A stretch of 64,000 nucleotides of DNA from NCBI GenBank assembly GCA_021404565.1, contig JAAWWF010000002.1, positions 458,447 through 522,446 on the forward strand, in the 5' to 3' direction. Of the stretch, positions 45,545 through 54,665 are shown piece by piece. The notes under the pieces are model-generated. The model was not told the DNA's origin. It did no database searches and saw nothing but the letters and a program-made list of their open reading frames with translations. Each line of letters begins with the position of its first letter. Position 1 is the stretch's first letter. Position numbers and translations under genes: made by a program. The stretch comes from Roseivirga sp. GTDB lineage: Bacteria > Bacteroidota > Bacteroidia > Cytophagales > Cyclobacteriaceae.

Positions 45545-46333
45545 ATGAGATCACACGAAATAGATTATGAATTGCACGGTGATGACATGCAGATGGTTGA
45601 GGTAGAGCTGGACCCGCGGGAAACGGTGATTGCTGAGGCAGGTGCCATGAACTGGATGGAAGAAGACATCAGTTTTGAGGCCAAAACAGGTGATGGTTCC
45701 AGCCCGACTAAGGGCTTCTTTGGCAAAGTACTTGATGTAGGCAAAAGAGCCCTGACTGGAGAATCGATCTTTATGACCCATTTTACCAACCAGGGACGAG
45801 GAAAGCGCAGGGTCACCTTTGCCGCGCCTTATCCGGGTAAGATCATACCGGTAGACCTGAGTGAGATCGGAAATCAGATTGTCTGTCAAAAAGATGCTTT
45901 CCTCTGTGCTGCCCTGGGTACCAAGGTGTCGATTGCATTCAACAAGAGACTGGGAGCTGGCTTCTTTGGAGGGGAAGGCTTTATTCTTCAAAAGCTGGAG
46001 GGAGACGGAATGGCCTTTCTACATGCCGGAGGTACCGTGGTTAAAAAAGAGTTGAATGGTGAAACGCTGAGAGTAGATACCGGCTGTATTGTAGGATTCT
46101 CACCTGGGATCAATTATGATATACAGCGGGCAGGTAATCTCAAGTCCATGTTCTTTGGAGGAGAAGGACTGTTTCTGGCCACTTTGCAGGGCAGAGGTAC
46201 GGTGTATTTACAAAGCTTACCATTCTCAAGGCTGGCCGACCGTATTATTCAACACGCACCGAGTGCCGGAGGTTCTTCAAAAGGAGAGGGCTCCATTCTG
46301 GGAGGTATCGGAAGATTGATTGATGGAGACTAG
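45545..46333 (+). CDS. AIM24 / TIGR00266 family protein
   Basis: A 262-residue soluble protein of the AIM24 (TRAP-like) family: [20 protein letters not shown] and [12 protein letters not shown] at the start, a glycine-rich core ([26 protein letters not shown]), and the second repeat [17 protein letters not shown]. The family forms trimeric beta-prism structures; its bacterial function is not established. I start at ATG 45545, which matches family N-termini; the frame is open 45 codons upstream without similarity. Confidence 0.92.
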   Translation: MRSHEIDYELHGDDMQMVEVELDPRETVIAEAGAMNWMEEDISFEAKTGDGSSPTKGFFGKVLDVGKRALTGESIFMTHFTNQGRGKRRVTFAAPYPGKIIPVDLSEIGNQIVCQKDAFLCAALGTKVSIAFNKRLGAGFFGGEGFILQKLEGDGMAFLHAGGTVVKKELNGETLRVDTGCIVGFSPGINYDIQRAGNLKSMFFGGEGLFLATLQGRGTVYLQSLPFSRLADRIIQHAPSAGGSSKGEGSILGGIGRLIDGD

Positions 46334-46352
46334 GCCTGAGCAAAGCTCAGGC
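46334..46352 (+). terminator. hairpin directly after the AIM24 gene
   Basis: A perfect 8-bp stem GCCTGAGC-AAA-GCTCAGGC beginning next to the AIM24 stop codon. No T-tract follows, so it may be a 3'-end stabilising or rho-type structure rather than a classical terminator. The remaining 140 bases before the convergent nuclease gene carry no gene. Confidence 0.4.
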
Positions 46353-46494
46353 AGGTATCAGTGAATTGGTAAATCAGTTGACCAGTAGTTCTTGTATTTA
46401 TCAGGGAGCTCCTGATAACTAATAACTGATAGACTGATTACCTGACTGGCTAAAGCTCGCACCTCAACAATAGCACAAGGGTTGAAGAAATGGG

Positions 46495-47274
46495 TTATTT
46501 GTAGATTTCATTAACAACTCCCGCCAGTCTCACCCCGGCCTGAAGTAATCTATACTCCACCAGGTTGAAGTTGTCATAGCTGTAGCGGTAGCTGAGTCGT
46601 CCATTTTCGGGTACATCATACACCCGGTCTCTGTAAGACATTGATTCTATGGCCCAATCTCTTACGGTCGCGGCCTGCCAATCCTTTACATCGGCCTTGG
46701 TCGGGTGGTTAATTTTAGCCGCCAGCTCGGTATAGCTGAATTGTTTGCCATCAATCATACGGCTGTCCCACACGCTGTGGATGTTCGTATTGGCGCCAAA
46801 CCATTGCACTTTTACATCATTTCCACCGCGATCTTCTCCATTGCCTACATGCAGGGGTTGATGAATATCACCCACCAGGTGCACCAGAAACTTGAGGTTG
46901 GTTGCTTCATCTTCTTCCGACAGATTGCCCGTCTTCAGCTCTTTTACAATTTTCTCAATTGCCCAGATAACATCTCCGTTTTCTTGCTTTTCGGCAGTTT
47001 CATAGGTTTCGCCATCGGGTATCGTAGCATAGTGCCAGGTTTGGGCATAGTCATAGGCCCTGTCTGACCGTACCTCGTCCATCCAGGTACTTACTTCAGC
47101 CAGGGTTTCGTTACCCAATACCCGTTTTACGTTCTTTTTAGCCTTTTTGGAAAGCATGCCATCCGCGATATGACCTACCGTTCTATGACCAATCTGGCCC
47201 CAGCGGAAGTCCTCTTTGGTCACACTAAATGACATCAACAATAAACAAGCAAAGACAGCAAATACCTTTTTCAT
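46495..47274 (-). CDS. secreted S1/P1-type nuclease
   Basis: A 259-residue exported zinc nuclease. After the signal peptide the mature protein begins near WGQIGHRTVGHIAD, where the N-terminal Trp-25 and His-30 are zinc ligands in the S1/P1 family. Other ligand motifs are present: STWMDEVRSD, WHYATIPDG, HLVGDIHQPLHVGN and VWDSRMID. The family cleaves single-stranded DNA and RNA to 5'-nucleotides in the periplasm or outside the cell. I start at ATG 47274; an in-frame TTG lies 24 bases upstream. Confidence 0.93.
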   Translation of the reverse strand: MKKVFAVFACLLLMSFSVTKEDFRWGQIGHRTVGHIADGMLSKKAKKNVKRVLGNETLAEVSTWMDEVRSDRAYDYAQTWHYATIPDGETYETAEKQENGDVIWAIEKIVKELKTGNLSEEDEATNLKFLVHLVGDIHQPLHVGNGEDRGGNDVKVQWFGANTNIHSVWDSRMIDGKQFSYTELAAKINHPTKADVKDWQAATVRDWAIESMSYRDRVYDVPENGRLSYRYSYDNFNLVEYRLLQAGVRLAGVVNEIYK

Positions 47275-47439
47275 AATGATGAGTGATTTCTGCTGCAAGC
47301 TTATAAAAAATACTTGAAACCAGATTGGTTCCGAATGAACTCTTTGTGAATTCTATGTCGAAAAAGTGGCCATTCACGGAATTACTCTCTTAAAATCGCT
47401 GATGGATGATTAAGTTGTAAGCAACCAACCATTTCAGCC

Positions 47440-49695
47440 ATGAAACGATTTGCTCAATTCATCACCCTAATCGGCCTTTTCTTTATTAGTGTACAGGTAA
47501 AGGCCCAGAAAACGACTTTTACTGTTTCGGACGTCATTAATGTCAAATCTCTCGGTAGCCAGACCTTATCACCTGATGGTAATTTTATGGCAGGTATCAT
47601 TTCAGATGGCAGGGCCCGTTTTGGTACGGACCATTTCCGCTTCAGAGATCCGAGCTATGTGAATGTAAGAGCAGGTGAGCTTGTGATAATTGATATTAAG
47701 GAAGGGCAGGAAATCAAGCTGTTTGATAAGGCGGTGAGGGTGACTGGACTTACCTGGAACAAGGAGTCGAATGTACTGGCCTTTTTTCAACAGAAAGAGG
47801 GTAAGCTGGTGTTGTCCTACTACGATATGGGTGGCAAAAAGGTAAAGGACGTAAAGCTAAAGGATGATCGCCTACTGACTCCGAACAATGGTATCAATTT
47901 CAGACTAGGAAAGGATGCTGTAATCGTTGGTCTGCGTAAAAAAGGCTGGATGGAAAAGGCCATGGCCGAATATAAAGAAGCCACTGAGGGACCGGTGGTT
48001 GTTTATGATGGCAGCCAGGACTTTTTGAAATGGGATAAGATAGGAGTCACTTCCAGTCTGTCAGAAATCGTGGAAGTGAAACTCTCCTCAGGAAAGGTAA
48101 AAGAAGTATTGCCTGAGTCGTCTTATGGCAACCTGAACGTAACGGATAAAGGGCGATACCTGACCTATAATGAGACATTTCGATTGAAGACATCTTACAA
48201 TCGCAACTCAGGAACAGAGTATCAGGTAGCCTTTAAGGATCTTTCTGATGGTGATTCTTCCATTGTGCTTTATGCCAGAAACAAAAAGCGAAGGAGATTC
48301 TGGTGGGATCACACAGGAAGACATTTCGCGTATGTAGACTCCGGGAATGTATATACTCATAACATACAGAATGTGGGTCGATCAGAAGCCACCAACATTA
48401 CAAAGGACAAGGCTTTTGAAGATGACAAGAAAGAAAAACCCATCAAATTTTCCATACAAACCTGGGACAACCGATCTGATAAGCTGTTGCTCAGCTCTAA
48501 AAATGGCTGGTGGGTTACCAACAGGTCTGGAACAAACCTGGACAAGGTCTATGACCTGCCGGAAGATGAAGAAGAGAAAAAGAAACTGCCAAATCGCAAT
48601 GTGCTTAAATGGGCAGACGACAACTCCATTTATGTCTCATATTCTGAGAAAGACCAATGGAATCGCGGTATTCAACGATTCAATATTAGTTCAGGAGTGT
48701 TTGAAGACCTGATGACCGACAGTCGTCTTTATAGCTCATGGAGGTTTTCGGAATCAGGTGAAGTGATCACCTATAACAAGTCGGACGGAGATAAGCCCAA
48801 CAATCTCTACCTGAATAAACCGACGTTCGATGCAGAAAAGCAACTGACTGATCTCAATCCCTGGGTAAATGGAAAAAAATGGACCAGGTCTGAGTTGATT
48901 ACTTACCGCAATGTGGATGGGAACGAAATGAAGGGTATTCTCTACTATCCGGTAGACTATGACCCTAACAAGAAGTATCCACTGGTGCTCGAAGTTTATG
49001 AAACCTTCTTCAACAACGGCTATCGTTCTTCTATGAACCTTGTTGCCAACCAGGGCTATTTTGGATTGAGGCCTTCGGTAGAGCTGGAAAGAGGCTATCC
49101 CGGAGAAGCCTGGATGAAAGGGGTTACTTCAGCCATTAATAAGCTTGTAGATGAGGGTAAGGTAGATAATGAAAAAGTGGGCGTGCATGGTACCAGCTAT
49201 GGGGGCTATGCTACCTCGCTGCTGATTACGCAGACTAATCGCTTTGCCGCTGCCATCAATATTTCAGGTAAAGTAAATATCATCAGCTTTTTGGGTGACT
49301 CGCCTAAGATCGGTACGCGTAATTATGCGGCTGCTGAGGTAGGGCAAGATCGCATAGGCGGAAGCTTCTGGGATGAACCCCTGAAGTACTTTCAGACCTC
49401 AGCTGTTTTCTTTGCTGACCGGATCAAAACACCCCACCTGCTGATTAGCGGTGAGGGAGACTGGAATGTACCCGGTACCAATACGCGAGAGCTCTACTAT
49501 GCTCTCAGAAGACTGGATAAAGACGTAACCTGGGTGAATTATATGCGTGGTGGTCATGGCGCTGGCTGGGCCAGTGTAGAATCAGATTATCACGATCAGT
49601 GGAAGCGAATGTTCGACTTCTATGACAAGCATTTCTATCCTAAAGAAAAGAAGGAAGGGAAAAAGGGTGAGATAGAAACAGATCAGAAAAATTGA
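47440..49695 (+). CDS. S9 family (prolyl oligopeptidase-like) peptidase, exported
   Basis: A 751-residue exported serine peptidase with signal peptide ending VKAQ. The N-terminal half is a beta-propeller-like region (SLGSQTLSPDGNFMAGI, TWNKESNVLAFF). The C-terminal alpha/beta hydrolase has the nucleophile Ser at about 586 in VHGTSYGGYATS, the Asp in LLISGEGDWNVPGTN and the His in MRGGHGAGW. The family acts as dipeptidyl or oligopeptidases. It is divergent from the nuclease gene and monocistronic. The Lys/Glu-rich C-terminal tail is unstructured. Confidence 0.92.
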   Translation: MKRFAQFITLIGLFFISVQVKAQKTTFTVSDVINVKSLGSQTLSPDGNFMAGIISDGRARFGTDHFRFRDPSYVNVRAGELVIIDIKEGQEIKLFDKAVRVTGLTWNKESNVLAFFQQKEGKLVLSYYDMGGKKVKDVKLKDDRLLTPNNGINFRLGKDAVIVGLRKKGWMEKAMAEYKEATEGPVVVYDGSQDFLKWDKIGVTSSLSEIVEVKLSSGKVKEVLPESSYGNLNVTDKGRYLTYNETFRLKTSYNRNSGTEYQVAFKDLSDGDSSIVLYARNKKRRRFWWDHTGRHFAYVDSGNVYTHNIQNVGRSEATNITKDKAFEDDKKEKPIKFSIQTWDNRSDKLLLSSKNGWWVTNRSGTNLDKVYDLPEDEEEKKKLPNRNVLKWADDNSIYVSYSEKDQWNRGIQRFNISSGVFEDLMTDSRLYSSWRFSESGEVITYNKSDGDKPNNLYLNKPTFDAEKQLTDLNPWVNGKKWTRSELITYRNVDGNEMKGILYYPVDYDPNKKYPLVLEVYETFFNNGYRSSMNLVANQGYFGLRPSVELERGYPGEAWMKGVTSAINKLVDEGKVDNEKVGVHGTSYGGYATSLLITQTNRFAAAINISGKVNIISFLGDSPKIGTRNYAAAEVGQDRIGGSFWDEPLKYFQTSAVFFADRIKTPHLLISGEGDWNVPGTNTRELYYALRRLDKDVTWVNYMRGGHGAGWASVESDYHDQWKRMFDFYDKHFYPKEKKEGKKGEIETDQKN

Positions 49696-49720
49696 AAATA
49701 CGCTCTAAGGCTCGGGCAAA

Positions 49721-50119
49721 CTACCAGTAGTGCGTATAGAAAACACCGACTTTCATAAGAATCTGAACGCCTTCTATTAAGAGAAACAGAAAGGAGCCAT
49801 AAAGCACCAGCCCCCTTAAGAACCGAGGAGGTTCCTCCTTATTATCGGCTCTGAGGCTCAGGATAATGGCTAAGATGCAGAACAGGCCTATGCCGGCATA
49901 ACCACTGACTATTCTCAACCGGGTATCGGCCTGGTCAAACGCTCCCAAAAAGAACCTTACATGAATAATGAAAGTGGCAATTCTGGTGATTATCGCATAA
50001 ATCAATAGCCTCAGTGCCCATTTTCTGAGTGGTGCCGGCTGTTTCTCCTTAGGTACTTCCACACCCACTGCAGACCAGTTAAAGCCTTCGGTGTTTTCTG
50101 TTGCAGGTCCTGAGTCCAT
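49721..50119 (-). CDS. small integral membrane protein, unknown
   Basis: A 132-residue protein with a polar N-terminus of about 35 residues and three predicted transmembrane helices (near 33-52, 70-88 and 101-122). No family recognised. It follows the TauE/SafE gene by 21 bases on the same strand and may be co-transcribed with it. Confidence 0.65.
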   Translation of the reverse strand: MDSGPATENTEGFNWSAVGVEVPKEKQPAPLRKWALRLLIYAIITRIATFIIHVRFFLGAFDQADTRLRIVSGYAGIGLFCILAIILSLRADNKEEPPRFLRGLVLYGSFLFLLIEGVQILMKVGVFYTHYW

Positions 50120-50140
50120 TTGCTTTTTAAATGAGGTCCA

Positions 50141-50896
50141 TTATACAAAAAACTGCTTGAGCACAAGCGCTAAGCAGAGCAAAACAATGACGGAATACAT
50201 CCAGTAAGGGGAAAGCTTTAGCGTGACTTTTGCACCCAGGTAGGCCCCAATCATAGTGGCAGAGAGCATGATCAAACTCAGCCGGACATCAATCGCCCCA
50301 TAAAAAACAGCCCAGATCATGACAGTAGAGGAATGGCCCAGGCTTACAAATTTCTCCAGGTAAGCAGTAGCATAAGTGCTTTTCTTCAATGCCAGCAGGG
50401 CTAATAGCACAACAACAGGACCACCACCCGCACCCACGAGCCCGCCAATAATGGCAGGAGAGAGGCCTACCAGAAAGTAGACCAGAAGGCTCTTCTTTTC
50501 CTTAACGCGAACTCTTTCTAACCTGTTTGATTTGATCAAAATTGTTTTTACACCTGACACCAATACAAGCAGTATCAATATGGAGATCATCAGGAGAATT
50601 CCCTGCTCATTGCTGAGTCTTGAGAGAATGGTGGTACCGACCAATCCGCCCAGAGCAGCACTGACCAATAGGGTGACCTCCTGAGAGCGGATCAGGTCCC
50701 GATGCTTTCGGAACATCCTGATACCCAACAGACTTTGAGCCATCACTGCAGGCCGTGTGGAAGAAAGTACCAGGAGTGGGGAATAGCCAAAGCTCAATAA
50801 TAAGGGCACTATCAGCAGCATAGTACCCCCAAAATTAATCCCCACAAAGGCACTGATGAATGTAAGGAAGAAGAGCAATAGATCATTGGTGTCCAT
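50141..50896 (-). CDS. TauE/SafE family permease (sulfite/organic anion exporter family)
   Basis: A 251-residue, eight-helix membrane protein of the TauE/SafE family. Typical features are LTFISAFVGINFGGTM and the second half-repeat LSPAIIGGLVGAGGGPVVV. The family transports sulfur-containing or small organic anions; the substrate here is unknown. ATG at 50896 is chosen over a TTG nine bases upstream. A second family member lies at 55.5-56.2 kb, so the two flank the arsenosugar operon at some distance. Confidence 0.88.
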   Translation of the reverse strand: MDTNDLLLFFLTFISAFVGINFGGTMLLIVPLLLSFGYSPLLVLSSTRPAVMAQSLLGIRMFRKHRDLIRSQEVTLLVSAALGGLVGTTILSRLSNEQGILLMISILILLVLVSGVKTILIKSNRLERVRVKEKKSLLVYFLVGLSPAIIGGLVGAGGGPVVVLLALLALKKSTYATAYLEKFVSLGHSSTVMIWAVFYGAIDVRLSLIMLSATMIGAYLGAKVTLKLSPYWMYSVIVLLCLALVLKQFFV

Positions 50897-51088
50897 CAGG
50901 CCCAAAATACGGATTTATTGAGGCATTGCTGCTAAACTTAAAACATAGCCTTATCGACCCCTAAGGTCAGATTTTTATGGTGGTCACAGGGAAGTCATAT
51001 CCGCCTTTCAATTGGAATTCCAGTGACAGAAAATGTGAACACCCTCAGTTCATTTCAATTGGCCTTACGCTCATGGTTTTTTATAAGG

Positions 51089-51120
51089 ACAGCTCCCTTC
51101 TAGTGGGAGCTGTTACTCTT
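51089..51120 (+). terminator. orphan terminator-like hairpin between divergent genes
   Basis: A perfect 9-bp stem ACAGCTCCC-TTCTAGT-GGGAGCTGT followed by TACTCTTT. It lies between a minus-strand gene starting at 50896 and a plus-strand gene starting at 51249, so no annotated gene reads into it. The 350-base gap shows no credible coding sequence. It may end a short RNA begun near 50.9-51.0 kb. Confidence 0.45.
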
Positions 51121-51248
51121 TATGTCCCTCATAGTAAGTCCTCTTTATCATTTCAAGAATCGATCACTTCAAAGGTTGTACACAGGAAAGAATGATTGTT
51201 TAATATTAAATAAGTAATATTTTTATAAGAGGTAGTTGGAATTATAAA

Positions 51249-52118
51249 ATGACATCAAAAACAAATATTTCTTCAATATTCCGGTCTTTTGTTACATTTT
51301 TTAGCGGACTCGGATCTCTTGCAGGGCTTATGTCTCTAGCGGAGAGCAAAATAGTGTGGAAGTCATACTTTGCCAAAGTGGTATCATTCTATCAAGAGCA
51401 TATATCGTGTCCTGTGAGATCATTTTTAGATGATGTGATTGCCCTTTTGAACCTTGATCTTCCTGAAATACCTGATTGGTTTTTCGATTATTTGCCAATC
51501 GCTGGCATGTTTTGGTTTTCACTTATTTGTGCTTACTCCCATAGAATGAAAATGAGCATCTTCACCATCTACTGGGAGATATTCAAAGAGATGAGGGATG
51601 AATTCAAAAAAGATTTTTGGCAGACGGCCTGGGGCACATCGGTGCTGTCAATTTTCATATTCATCTTAATTTTGACATCACCACTATTTGTAATTGTCTT
51701 TCCTCTTTTAATTGGAGGAGTTGTGGTGGGGGTTTTATCAATGCCTGTATGGTTTGTCTGGAAGGCCATAACCGTCCTGATTCCACAATTCATAGAAGAT
51801 TATTACATGTATCTTATAGCTGCAGTCACTCTCTTTTTTGCTGGAGCGTTTTTCTTCAAAAGAGATTGGTTGATTAAGAGCGGTAGATCAATTGTATTTG
51901 GCCTGCCACTGTTTTTAACAAAAACCTATCGTGTACTTAAGTTTAAGTCCAAAAGAGCTTTAAGGCGACTGGCCCGAACAATACCCCCACAAATAAAAAG
52001 TATTAAAAAGGATTTGCGCCTGTTCTTAAGTATCGTTGGTTTACAATACAAATTTGCAGCGATGATACTTTTCGCCTTTTTCACTATAGTCTCACTGAAT
52101 TACTTCTTATTTAGCTGA
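51249..52118 (+). CDS. multi-pass membrane protein, unknown, AT-rich
   Basis: A 289-residue protein with about five hydrophobic segments (near 15-30, 78-98, 130-165, 185-200 and 268-286) and basic loops (KFKSKRALRRLARTI). No family recognised. The gene is visibly richer in A+T than its neighbours and uses many AAA, TTT and ATA-type codons, which together with its isolation suggests recent acquisition. Some defence-associated effectors look like this, but nothing specific supports that. Confidence 0.68.
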   Translation: MTSKTNISSIFRSFVTFFSGLGSLAGLMSLAESKIVWKSYFAKVVSFYQEHISCPVRSFLDDVIALLNLDLPEIPDWFFDYLPIAGMFWFSLICAYSHRMKMSIFTIYWEIFKEMRDEFKKDFWQTAWGTSVLSIFIFILILTSPLFVIVFPLLIGGVVVGVLSMPVWFVWKAITVLIPQFIEDYYMYLIAAVTLFFAGAFFFKRDWLIKSGRSIVFGLPLFLTKTYRVLKFKSKRALRRLARTIPPQIKSIKKDLRLFLSIVGLQYKFAAMILFAFFTIVSLNYFLFS

Positions 52119-52200
52119 CTTCCAAGAATCTCACGGTTAGAACGAGACTCACGAGATTAGCTGTCTTACGAAATCACTCCTCCAAGATTTGCCAGCAAAT

Positions 52201-52231
52201 ATATAGTCTCAGCACCTCGCTAAGACTATAT
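52201..52231. terminator. hairpin between convergent genes
   Basis: A perfect 9-bp stem ATATAGTCT / AGACTATAT with a 13-base loop in the gap between the membrane protein gene and the arsM stop; TCTTAACAAT follows on the plus strand. It could act on both transcripts. Confidence 0.4.
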
Positions 52232-52240
52232 CTTAACAAT

Positions 52241-53212
52241 CTAGCAACATCCACCTCCATCATAGAAATGGGTGCTGTCTGTGATCAGCATGTCTGCTCT
52301 GCCAAGATCGGCAAGGTTATTGGCCGTTTTATCGCAGACAGAAAGAGGTTGGTTGTGCATCAGTACGTGACCTGCGTGATCATCGAAATACTCCTCCTCA
52401 CCATAGTATATGGCTGTTTTACCGGTAAACACACAGGGTCCATCTACCGGCATAGGATCTTTAATAGCACATACTTCCACGCTCTCTATAAAGATGGTTT
52501 CGTCTGTATCATATTGACTCTTATCCAGGATTCGGTATGGGCGTTTGGCCCTGATTTCCACAGTACCAAAACCTACATCTGTGATCATTTTGATGTAGTC
52601 TTTGAGTGGAAGTGACCCGCTCAGACAAAGAGCTCTCAACTTCTCATCAAATTTGAGCGTTTCAGGCATTTCCTGATCAGCAACAGGGTCGGAGAGAACG
52701 AGCCTTCCGTGTGGTTTAAGCACCCGATACATCTCTTTTAGCGCCTTTTTCAGGTCCTCTTCATGAAAGATGTTGAAGAGACAATTCTGAGCCGCCACAT
52801 CAATGCTTTCGTCTTCTATCGGCAGGTTTAAGGCATCACCCTTGCGTACATCCACAAAAGAAGGATCAAACCAACTGTTGAGTTTAGCAGCTTCCTGAAA
52901 ATTGTCTTTACAGGCATCGATCATTTCATCTACCACGTCCACACCAATCACTCCATTCGTTTGTCGGCTGAAGTAGGAGAACTGTAGCAACTCCATACCA
53001 CCTCCAACCCCTACATAGAGGATTTTGGGAGAATTGATCAGGTCACGCGGGTGCACTGTGCTTCCACAACCATAGTTCATTTCCAGCATGATCTTAGGAA
53101 TATCCAGCTCAGGGAAGGCCCATACAGGGGTGGTGGTGCAGCAAAGTCCTACATCCGGAGTAAGTGCTGCATCTCTATATACATCTTTTGTTGTTTCTAA
53201 ATAAGTTTCCAT
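52241..53212 (-). CDS. arsM: arsenosugar-pathway arsenite methyltransferase ArsM
   Basis: A 323-residue SAM-dependent methyltransferase. An N-terminal Cys pair (GLCCTTTPVW, about 22-31), the SAM motif ILYVGVGGGMELL (about 65-77), and DVRKGDALNLPIEDESID follow the ArsM layout. The protein ends in GGGCC, a vicinal Cys tail seen in this subgroup. ArsM methylates As(III) in the first steps of arsenosugar synthesis. It is the last gene of a four-gene minus-strand operon, 9 bases after arsS, and this pairing supports the specific assignment. Confidence 0.9.
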   Translation of the reverse strand: METYLETTKDVYRDAALTPDVGLCCTTTPVWAFPELDIPKIMLEMNYGCGSTVHPRDLINSPKILYVGVGGGMELLQFSYFSRQTNGVIGVDVVDEMIDACKDNFQEAAKLNSWFDPSFVDVRKGDALNLPIEDESIDVAAQNCLFNIFHEEDLKKALKEMYRVLKPHGRLVLSDPVADQEMPETLKFDEKLRALCLSGSLPLKDYIKMITDVGFGTVEIRAKRPYRILDKSQYDTDETIFIESVEVCAIKDPMPVDGPCVFTGKTAIYYGEEEYFDDHAGHVLMHNQPLSVCDKTANNLADLGRADMLITDSTHFYDGGGCC

Positions 53213-53221
53213 GGTGTTGTA

Positions 53222-54274
53222 TTAAGTAGTAGAACCCCCACAGCTTGATCCCGCACCTGCGGTACAGCCAAAGCAATGTTGGTTTACAATAATTTCTCTG
53301 TTGATAATCTTTTTGTAGTCAAAATCTCTGACGTGGTCCGGAACTCCCTTTTCAAAGGTTAGCTCCAGCATCTGGTTAAAGTCGCAATCGTACATATAGC
53401 CATCCCAGCCTATGGAAACCGTGTTACGGCACATTACGCCAGCAGCGGCCATAGGATTGAATGCATTTGCCAACTCATTCATATATTCCTCATAATTGCC
53501 AGAATTGAGCAGGTAATCCAGAAAACGACTCACCGGCAGGTTGGTAATGGCAAACAGATCGTTGAAATCTATGTCATACCCTGACTTAAGCCTTCTTTTG
53601 AATTCCGCTTTGAGTACTTCCTGATCATCTGGCAGAAAGGCACCAGAAGGGTTATAAACCAGATCGAGTTTGAGCCCGGTTCCTTCCTGCCCGTAGCCTG
53701 CAGCATTCAGCATTTTTAGCGCTCTGATCGACTTCTCAAATACGCCTTCTCCACGCTGTGCGTCCGTTCTGCGCGCAGTAAACGATGGGAGAGAGGAAAC
53801 CACATTGATTTTATGCTTTCTGAAAAACTCCGGCAGATCGTTGTATTTAGGGTTGGCTACAATGATGGTGAGATTGCAGCGTACGATAATCTCCTTACCC
53901 AGTTTGGATAACTCTTCCACAAACCACCTGAAATCAGGGTTCATCTCGGGAGCCCCCCCAGTCAGATCTACGGTGCTAATATCTGTGTCTTTTAACACGT
54001 CCAGGCACATTTGCATGGTCTCACGAGTCATAATTTCCTTACGATCCGGCCCTGCATCCACATGGCAATGCTTGCAAACCTGATTGCACATCTTGCCTAC
54101 GTTGATCTGGAAAATATCAATGCCCGTGGGCTTCAGTGGGCCGAGGCCGATCTCCTGTAGCTTTTGATCGAAAGGATCAATACCGGGCTTTTCATGATCG
54201 GTCAGTATTTTTACCTGCTCTTCAGGTGAAGAGAGCCAGTGCTTTTCTCTTAAGAGTGTCTTTAAAGTAGCCAT
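53222..54274 (-). CDS. arsS: arsenosugar biosynthesis radical SAM protein ArsS
   Basis: A 350-residue radical SAM enzyme. The [4Fe-4S] cluster motif is C63-x3-C67-x2-C70 (CNQVCKHCHVDAGP), followed by DLTGGAPEMNPDF. The Cys-rich C-terminal DUF3641-type domain includes MCRNTVSIGWDGYMYDCDFN and ends QHCFGCTAGAGSSCGG. ArsS converts dimethylarsenite to a 5'-deoxyadenosyl arsenical. Some homologues use selenocysteine; here the C-terminal positions are plain Cys with no in-frame TGA. It sits 2 bases after the AhpD-like gene. Confidence 0.93.
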   Translation of the reverse strand: MATLKTLLREKHWLSSPEEQVKILTDHEKPGIDPFDQKLQEIGLGPLKPTGIDIFQINVGKMCNQVCKHCHVDAGPDRKEIMTRETMQMCLDVLKDTDISTVDLTGGAPEMNPDFRWFVEELSKLGKEIIVRCNLTIIVANPKYNDLPEFFRKHKINVVSSLPSFTARRTDAQRGEGVFEKSIRALKMLNAAGYGQEGTGLKLDLVYNPSGAFLPDDQEVLKAEFKRRLKSGYDIDFNDLFAITNLPVSRFLDYLLNSGNYEEYMNELANAFNPMAAAGVMCRNTVSIGWDGYMYDCDFNQMLELTFEKGVPDHVRDFDYKKIINREIIVNQHCFGCTAGAGSSCGGSTT

Positions 54275-54276
54275 GA

Positions 54277-54612
54277 CTACATCAGTTTTTCCTTCACCTT
54301 ATTCATCATCTGTACCCCATGAACCAGAGCTGCTCCGCCTTTGATTGCTGCGGCTACATGTACAGCCTCCATCATTTGCTCTTCATCAGCGCCTTTTTTC
54401 ATGCAGCTGTCGGTATAGGCGTCTATACAGTAGGGGCATTGCACGGCATGGGAAACTGCCAGTGCAATCAGTGATTTCTCTCTTTGAGTAAGGGCGCCAT
54501 CCTGAAAAACGGCTCCGTAATAGTCGAAAAACTTATCCCCAAGCTCTTCCTGGAATTCCTTAATATCACCGAATTTCTTTAAATCCTCGGCATTATAATA
54601 TGTCTTTGACAT
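54277..54612 (-). CDS. AhpD/carboxymuconolactone decarboxylase-like protein of the arsenosugar operon
   Basis: A 111-residue all-helical protein with the AhpD-type redox pair C59-x2-C62 (QCPYCIDAYTDSC) and an extra Cys-70. This matches the peroxidase-like protein found in arsenosugar loci. It probably handles thiol redox or an arsenical intermediate; its actual reaction is not known. ATG at 54612 is preferred to a TTG six bases upstream. Confidence 0.88.
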   Translation of the reverse strand: MSKTYYNAEDLKKFGDIKEFQEELGDKFFDYYGAVFQDGALTQREKSLIALAVSHAVQCPYCIDAYTDSCMKKGADEEQMMEAVHVAAAIKGGAALVHGVQMMNKVKEKLM

Positions 54613-54665
54613 TGTCAATTTATTCTAAAGTGATGTGAATTGAGACCTGTAAAAGGCCTGCTGGA

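Noticed and set aside
50977..51195. Short open frame in the gap between divergent genes
   Set aside because: It reads straight through a terminator-like hairpin and shows no protein features.
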